Shown here piece after piece: positions 59,653 to 64,000 of a stretch of 64,000 bases of DNA. Position 1 is the first letter of the stretch, and every line of letters begins with the position of its first letter. The translations under genes and the position numbers were made by a program. The notes beneath the pieces were generated by a model, which ran no database searches, was not told the origin of the DNA, and saw only the letters and a list, made by a program, of their open reading frames with translations. The DNA comes from Erythrobacter sp. HKB08 (GTDB taxonomy: Bacteria > Pseudomonadota > Alphaproteobacteria > Sphingomonadales > Sphingomonadaceae). The DNA lies in assembly GCF_004114695.1 (NCBI RefSeq), contig NZ_CP035310.1, positions 248,001-312,000 of the forward strand. Direction: 5' to 3'.

Positions 59653-61536
59653 TCAGGCGGCTTCGCCCGAGGCGAATTGCAGGCTCGCGAGGCGGCTGTA
59701 GAGCCCGCCTGCCGCCGACAGCTGGGCATGCGTGCCCTGCTCGACGATGCGCCCGTCTTCCATCACCACGATCCGGTCGGCTGCGCGCACTGTCGCCAGG
59801 CGGTGAGCGATGACCAGCGTCGTGCGGTCGCGCATCAGCCGGTCGAGCGCCTGCTGGACCAGCTGCTCGCTCTCGGCATCGAGCGCGCTGGTCGCCTCGT
59901 CGAGCAGCAGGATAGGCGCATCGCGCAGGAGGGCGCGGGCAATGGCGACACGCTGCTGCTGGCCGCCCGACAGCCGCGTGCCGCTTTCGCCGAGGAATGT
60001 GTCGAGCCCGTCGGGCAGTTCCTTGAGGAAACGTTCGGCATTGGCCGCGCGGGCAGCTTCCCAGATTTCCTCGTCGCTCGCATCCCAGTTGCCGTAGCGC
60101 AGATTGTCGCGCGCATCGGCGGAGAACAGGATGCCGTCCTGCGGGACCAACGCGATGCGCTTGCGGATTTCCGCCGGGTCCGCACTGGTGAGCGGGATAC
60201 CGTCGATGCGGATCGTGCCTGCCTGCGGGTCGTAGAACCGCTCCGCCAGCTGGAAGATGGTCGACTTGCCCGCGCCCGACGGCCCGACGATCGCGACAGT
60301 CTCGCCCGGTTCGACTTCGAGGCTGAAGTCGGCCAGCGCCGCGGTTTCGGGGCGCGTGGGATAGCGGAAGGTCACATTGCGGAAGGAGATGCTGCCGCGC
60401 GGCGGTTCGGGGAGGTTTTCCGGCCTCGCGGGCGGGGCGATCTCGGCCTTGGCGTTGAGCAGTTCGTTGAGGCGGCTGGCTGCGCCTGCGCCGCGCAGCA
60501 GGTCGCCGTAAACCTCGGTCAACGCCCCGAAGGCCCCTGCGACGAGACCGCCGGTGAGGACGAAGGCGAAGATCGAGCCGCCCGAAATCGCGCCTTCGGT
60601 CACGGCGATGGCGCCGCGCCACATGACGAGGGTGATGCCCCCGAAGATCAGCAGGATCACGATCGAGGTCATCACCGCCCGCAGCATGATGCGCCGCTTG
60701 GCAGTGGCGAAGGTCCGCTCGACCGCGTCGACGAAGCGCGTGTGTTCGCGATCTTCCTGGTTGAACGCCTGGACGATCTTCATGCCGGCAAGCACTTCGG
60801 TCACCATCGCGCCGACATCGGCCACCCGGTCCTGGCTCGAACGCGAGACGTTGCGAATGCGGCGGCCGAAAAACATGATCGGCAGGATCACCAGCGGGAT
60901 GCCGATGATGAGGCCGAGCGTCAGTTGCGGCGCGAGGTAGAGCAGCAGGGCCGTCCCGCCGATACCGGTCAGCACATTGCGCAGCGCGACCGAAACGGTG
61001 GTGCCGACCACCTGCTCGATGATCGCGGTATCGCTGGTCATCCGGCTCGAAATCTCTTTCGGGCTGTTCTCCTCGTAGAAAGCGGGCGCGAGGCGCAGCA
61101 GGTGACCCTGCACCTTGCGGCGGATATCGGCGACCACGCGCTCGCCGATCCAGCTGACGAAATAGAACCGTACCGCCGTCCCGAGGCCGAGCACGACGAC
61201 GATCATCAGCAGGTACTGGAAGGCGTGCGCGATCTGGTCGGCATCGGCCCCGCCACTGAAAGCCTCGTCGATGATGACCTTGAAGCGCCACGGAATGGCG
61301 AGCGTCGCCCCGGCGGTGATCAGCAGCGCGACGAAAGCGGCAGCGATCTGCGCCGGGTATTTCGCCGCCTCGCGGTAGATCATGCGCAGCGGTCCGAGCG
61401 TGCGAGCAGGCTTGGCCTCGCCGTTCTCCGCACGCTTGCCACGGCGCGCGAACAACGAGAGGCGCGTGTTTTCGCTTTCCTGCGAGGTCTCGGTATCCGC
61501 GTCCATCGCGACAGGAGTTAGCGATGCATCGGGCAC
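59653..61536 (-). CDS. MsbA-like ABC exporter half-transporter
   Basis: A 627-residue fusion of six membrane spans (about 60-345) with an ABC ATPase (about 385-610): Walker A VGPSGAGKSTIFQL, Q-loop LVPQDGILFSADARDN, signature LSGGQQQRVAIARAL, Walker B ILLLDEATSALD, H-loop VIAHRLATV. It should work as a homodimer exporting a lipid or hydrophobic compound. The first about 50 residues are charged and disordered. A second possible start lies 10 codons in. No lpxK or kdtA neighbour supports lipid A as the cargo, so the substrate is open. Confidence 0.88.
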   Translation of the reverse strand: MPDASLTPVAMDADTETSQESENTRLSLFARRGKRAENGEAKPARTLGPLRMIYREAAKYPAQIAAAFVALLITAGATLAIPWRFKVIIDEAFSGGADADQIAHAFQYLLMIVVVLGLGTAVRFYFVSWIGERVVADIRRKVQGHLLRLAPAFYEENSPKEISSRMTSDTAIIEQVVGTTVSVALRNVLTGIGGTALLLYLAPQLTLGLIIGIPLVILPIMFFGRRIRNVSRSSQDRVADVGAMVTEVLAGMKIVQAFNQEDREHTRFVDAVERTFATAKRRIMLRAVMTSIVILLIFGGITLVMWRGAIAVTEGAISGGSIFAFVLTGGLVAGAFGALTEVYGDLLRGAGAASRLNELLNAKAEIAPPARPENLPEPPRGSISFRNVTFRYPTRPETAALADFSLEVEPGETVAIVGPSGAGKSTIFQLAERFYDPQAGTIRIDGIPLTSADPAEIRKRIALVPQDGILFSADARDNLRYGNWDASDEEIWEAARAANAERFLKELPDGLDTFLGESGTRLSGGQQQRVAIARALLRDAPILLLDEATSALDAESEQLVQQALDRLMRDRTTLVIAHRLATVRAADRIVVMEDGRIVEQGTHAQLSAAGGLYSRLASLQFASGEAA

Positions 61537-61579
61537 AATTCCACACCCGCAGGCCCACTTTCGGCCCTTTTGGGCACCG

Positions 61580-61637
61580 TTTTGCGCATGATGCGTTGCA
61601 CAAAACGGAAAAGCCCGTCACTGTGCAGTGCACAAAA
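61580..61637. repeat. three TGC(A/G)CAAAA boxes upstream of the PHA depolymerase gene
   Basis: TTTTGCGCA (61580-61588) and TGCACAAAA (61597-61605) form an inverted pair with an 8-bp gap, one mismatch; a further identical TGCACAAAA is at 61629-61637, overlapping a palindrome TGTGCA-G-TGCACA (61622-61634). All are within 101 bp of the phaZ start and also upstream of the divergent ABC exporter. TGC-rich boxes of this kind are known targets of PhaR-type PHA regulators, though the exact motif differs. Confidence 0.55.
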
Positions 61638-61680
61638 GGCCGGCAAGAGCCTCAAATTGGGACCAGCAGGGGACTTCGGA

Positions 61681-62925
61681 TTGCTTTATCACGCTTATGA
61701 ATTGCAGCGCTCGTGGCTCAGCAGCGCAAGTGCCTGGGCCTCGATCAGCGCCGAGGTGCTGACCAATCCGCGCCTCCCCTTCGGCTATCTCGGCCTCGGC
61801 CCGATGGCTGCGAGCGCACTCGAAGTCTTCGCCCATGCTGCAGCCCCGCGCGGCAAGCCCGCTTTCGGGATCGAATTCGTCGAGATCGGCGACCAGCAAT
61901 TCCCGGTCGAGGAAGCGACGGTGGTCAACCGTCCGTTCGGCGACCTCAAGCGCTTCCGCCGCGAGGAACTGCCAGAAGATGCCCCGCGCCTGCTGATCGT
62001 TGCACCGATGAGCGGCCACTATGCGACGCTCCTTCGCGGCACGGTCGAACGGATGGTCGAAAGCTGCGAGGTCTACATCACCGACTGGGCCGACGCGAAA
62101 ACGGTCCCGCTGCACGAGGGCCATTTCGACCTCGACGACTACATCGACTACCTCGTCGAATTCCTCGAGTTCATCGGCGAGGGCGCGCATATGATGGCGG
62201 TGTGCCAGCCGAGCGTCCCGGCGCTTGCCGCGACCGCGATCATGAACCGCGACGACCATCCGGCGAAACCCGTCACCCTCACCATGATGGGCGGCCCGAT
62301 CGACACGCGCGAAAGCCCGACGACGGTCAACGACCTCGCGATGGAGCGCCCGATCGAGTGGTTCCGCCATTCGGTCATCGCCACCGTGCCGATGCAGCAT
62401 CGCGGCGCGGGCCGCCAGGTCTACCCGGGCTTCCTGCAGCTCGCCGGCTTCATGAGCATGAACCTCGGCAGCCACATGATGAGCCATTACGAGATGTTCA
62501 AACACCTCACCATCGGTGACGAGGACAGCGCGCAGGCGACCAAGGATTTCTACGACGAATACCGCAGCGTGTGCGACATGACGGCGGAGTTCTACCTGCA
62601 GACGGTGCAGGAAGTGTTCCAGGAGCACTCGATCCCCAATGGCACTTTCAGCCACCGGGGCCGCCGCGTGAACTTGGGCGACATTACCTCCACCGCCATC
62701 CTCGCGGTCGAGGGCGAGCGCGACGATATTTCCGGCGTCGGCCAGACCAGGGCTGCGCTCAAGCTGACCCCCAAGCTGTCCGACACGAAGAAGGCCTATT
62801 ACCTCGCCGAGGGCGCAGGCCACTACGGCATTTTCAACGGCAGCAAGTGGCGCGAGAAGGTCGCTCCGACGGTCGAGGAATTTATCGCCAGGCACGGCAA
62901 GGCGAAGCTGCGCGCGGTCGCCTGA
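61681..62925 (+). CDS. phaZ: intracellular polyhydroxyalkanoate depolymerase
   Basis: A 414-residue depolymerase of stored PHB granules. It has the segment YELQRSWLSSASAWASISAEVL at the start, IVAPMSGHYATLLRGTVERM, VYITDWADAKTVP, and the nucleophile region MMAVCQPSVPALAATAIM, where the Cys replaces Ser as in other intracellular PhaZ, and late EGAGHYGIFNGSKWRE (His). I choose the TTG at 61681: it gives the family start LLYHAYELQRSW and lies 7 bp after AGGGGA; the upstream open frame has no matching homology. It implies carbon storage as PHB. Confidence 0.88.
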   Translation: MLYHAYELQRSWLSSASAWASISAEVLTNPRLPFGYLGLGPMAASALEVFAHAAAPRGKPAFGIEFVEIGDQQFPVEEATVVNRPFGDLKRFRREELPEDAPRLLIVAPMSGHYATLLRGTVERMVESCEVYITDWADAKTVPLHEGHFDLDDYIDYLVEFLEFIGEGAHMMAVCQPSVPALAATAIMNRDDHPAKPVTLTMMGGPIDTRESPTTVNDLAMERPIEWFRHSVIATVPMQHRGAGRQVYPGFLQLAGFMSMNLGSHMMSHYEMFKHLTIGDEDSAQATKDFYDEYRSVCDMTAEFYLQTVQEVFQEHSIPNGTFSHRGRRVNLGDITSTAILAVEGERDDISGVGQTRAALKLTPKLSDTKKAYYLAEGAGHYGIFNGSKWREKVAPTVEEFIARHGKAKLRAVA

Positions 62926-62932
62926 CCGCTCG

Positions 62933-63532
62933 CTAGACGTTGCCTTCCCTGCCGCCGCCCAGCACGCGGCGGATGATCCTTCGCGCGAGCAATAGCAGCC
63001 AGATGGTCAGCGCCAGCAGAACGAGCGCGATTGCGCCTGCCGCATAGGGATATTCGTAGGCGAGATAGAGCAGGCCGATGGTCGCGACGTCCTCGACCGA
63101 GGAGACCGCGAAATTGCTCACCGGCTCAGGGCTCGTGTTGACCACACCGCGTGCGCTCGCCTTGCCTGCATGCGAGGCGAAAGCCGCGCCCCCGCCGAGC
63201 AGGAAAGCGATCACCTGCGTCGTCGGATCGCCCGGATCGACGATGGCGAGCGCCAGCAGCGCGCCGCCGACCGGCCGCACGAATGTGTGTACCGCGTCCC
63301 AGATCGAATCGAGCCACATGACCTTGTCGGCGAAGAATTCCGCCAGCGCGCCGACTGCGGCGATGCCCATTACCCACGGGTTCTCGAGTACCGCGAGGCT
63401 CGTCAGGTGCTCCGGCACGGGCAGTGCCTCCAGCCGCATGGCGAGGCCCGTCGCGAAGATGCACAGGTAAAGTCGCCAGCCCGCCAGCAGGCTCACGCTT
63501 CCCGCGATCCCGATAATCTCCATGATGCCCAT
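62933..63532 (-). CDS. DUF4126-like membrane protein
   Basis: A protein of about 199 residues with four to five hydrophobic spans. The pattern EIIGIAGSVSLLAGWRLYLCIFATGLAMR, then VLENPWVMGIAAVGALAEFFADKVMWLDSIWDAVHTFVRPVGGALLALA and FLLGGGAAFASHAGKASARGVVNTSPEPVSN, fits the DUF4126 family as I recall it, whose function is unknown. It starts at ATG 63532 (another ATG is three codons later) and ends 7 bp from the convergent phaZ stop. The basic tail (RRIIRRVLGGGREGNV) is likely cytoplasmic. Confidence 0.75.
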   Translation of the reverse strand: MGIMEIIGIAGSVSLLAGWRLYLCIFATGLAMRLEALPVPEHLTSLAVLENPWVMGIAAVGALAEFFADKVMWLDSIWDAVHTFVRPVGGALLALAIVDPGDPTTQVIAFLLGGGAAFASHAGKASARGVVNTSPEPVSNFAVSSVEDVATIGLLYLAYEYPYAAGAIALVLLALTIWLLLLARRIIRRVLGGGREGNV

Positions 63533-63554
63533 ATTCGTCGCCTCATGCGCCGGC

Positions 63555-63654
63555 GGATGCATTCGCATCCTTGGCTATCCTCGCTCATGCGACCTCGCGG
63601 TCGCGTCGCTGCGGACGGCCGTTCGGCCTTGCGGTCCTCGGGTTCCGAGGCCCG
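63555..63654 (+). repeat. multi-hairpin intergenic repeat, copy B
   Basis: Same plan as copy A: H0 GGATGC/GCATCC (63555-63560 with 63565-63570), linker TCCTCGCTCAT, H1 GCGACC/GGTCGC (63589-63594 with 63599-63604), linker GTCGCTGCGG, H2 GGCC/GGCC, extendable to GGCCG/CGGCC (63617-63621 with 63624-63628), TTGCG, then H3 CCTCGG/CCGAGG (63636-63641 with 63645-63650). Linkers match copy A exactly while H2 and H3 arms differ in a paired manner. It lies between the thiolase terminator and the DUF4126-like gene start. Confidence 0.8.
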
Positions 63655-63697
63655 GAAACAGAAACTCCCGCCGTGTCCCTTAAAGGACGGGCGGGAG
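63655..63697 (-). terminator. terminator of the thiolase gene at the right edge
   Basis: CTCCCGCC (63665-63672) pairs with GGCGGGAG (63690-63697), with an inner GTCC/GGAC stem. Read on the minus strand the hairpin is followed by TTTCTGTTTC, so it terminates transcripts coming from the thiolase gene 50 bp away. Confidence 0.8.
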
Positions 63698-63747
63698 AAT
63701 GCTGTGCAATGCCCCGAAAGGCAAATTTCCGGTTGCGGGTCCTGCGC

Positions 63748-64000
63748 TTAGAGGACTTCGAACATGCCCGCAGCGCCCATGCCGCCGCCGACGCACATGG
63801 TGACGACGACATACTTCGCGCCGCGACGCTTGCCTTCGATCAGTGCGTGGCCGACGCAGCGTGCACCGGTCATGCCGTAAGGGTGGCCGATCGAGATCGA
63901 GCCGCCGTTGACGTTGAGGTTCTCGTCGGGAATGCCGAGCTTGTCGCGGCAGTAGAGCACCTGCACCGCGAAGGCTTCGTTCAGCTCCCACAGGCCGACA
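63748..64000 (-). CDS. thiolase (acetyl-CoA C-acyltransferase), C-terminal part
   Basis: The last 83 residues of a gene cut by the window edge. [27 protein letters not shown] and [17 protein letters not shown] are the C-terminal thiolase motifs, with the catalytic His in GHPYG and the second catalytic Cys in CVGGGMG. It is a different enzyme from the thiolase at 52-53 kb, with GHPYG rather than GHPIG, a feature of beta-oxidation and acetoacetyl-CoA forms. Its own terminator follows. Confidence 0.9.
   Translation of the reverse strand, partial: VGLWELNEAFAVQVLYCRDKLGIPDENLNVNGGSISIGHPYGMTGARCVGHALIEGKRRGAKYVVVTMCVGGGMGAAGMFEVL

Overview
The window is a gene-dense, GC-rich bacterial chromosome segment that looks like an alphaproteobacterium of the order Sphingomonadales, most likely Erythrobacteraceae. 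This placement is an inference from gene content: an HWE-type histidine kinase, a TonB-dependent receptor, PHA depolymerase, phenylalanine hydroxylase, RibA with an N-terminal extension, class I PPK2, and a sigma-EcfG-like promoter. No rRNA or tRNA gene is present to confirm it. I see no insertion sequence, prophage or CRISPR array. No gap between genes exceeds about 230 bp.

Layout. 0-8 kb: leucine-type acyl-CoA dehydrogenase with a methyltransferase-fold protein (minus), an HWE sensor kinase, a two-gene osmoprotectant-type ABC transporter whose permease and binding protein are fused, and the lgt-midA pair. 8-19 kb: acyl-CoA ligase translationally coupled to glnD, a TonB receptor, a structured intergenic repeat (copy A), PLP homeostasis protein, a ThiE-like protein and ftsK. 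19-22 kb: a small phosphate-starvation locus, porin then pstS, each with its own Pho box. 21.6-31 kb: alanine dehydrogenase, a membrane diguanylate cyclase, a peptidase-thioesterase-ene-reductase operon, aminopeptidase P and a VOC/cupin pair. 31.4-34.3 kb: a periplasmic EF-hand protein in front of a two-component system, with an unusual hairpin and G-tract leader. 34-40 kb: HerA-like ATPase, pabBC fusion-rluA-arfB operon, rpmG, lolA behind a sigma-EcfG-like promoter, and a candidate small RNA. 40-49 kb: alkaline phosphatase, xth-ribA-GNAT coupled genes, Sel1 and beta-helix proteins, an SPFH/ribbon-helix-helix/membrane protein operon with an AT-rich operator-like promoter, and recQ. 49-54 kb: two small lipoproteins and a four-gene CoA-ester catabolic operon. 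54-64 kb: PPK2, phhA, a GlsB-like protein, uppP, an M13 peptidase, an MsbA-like ABC exporter, PHA depolymerase with repeated TGCACAAAA boxes, a DUF4126-like membrane protein, repeat copy B, and the end of a thiolase gene cut by the window edge.

The genes are ordinary chromosomal functions rather than one accessory island. They cover envelope biogenesis (lgt, lolA, uppP, ftsK), phosphate economy (pstS, porin, alkaline phosphatase, PPK2), nitrogen signalling (glnD), and carbon storage and acyl-CoA catabolism. The most novel-looking material is non-coding. The first item is a repeat of three to four hairpins present twice, with conserved linkers and compensatory stem changes. Others are the hairpin with a G-rich loop before the EF-hand gene, a probable sRNA downstream of lolA, and several operator-like inverted or direct repeats. 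Tight NTGA gene overlaps using all four NTG triplets, including a likely CTG start for ribA, are another recurring feature. All functional calls rest on motif recognition by eye; no database search was run.
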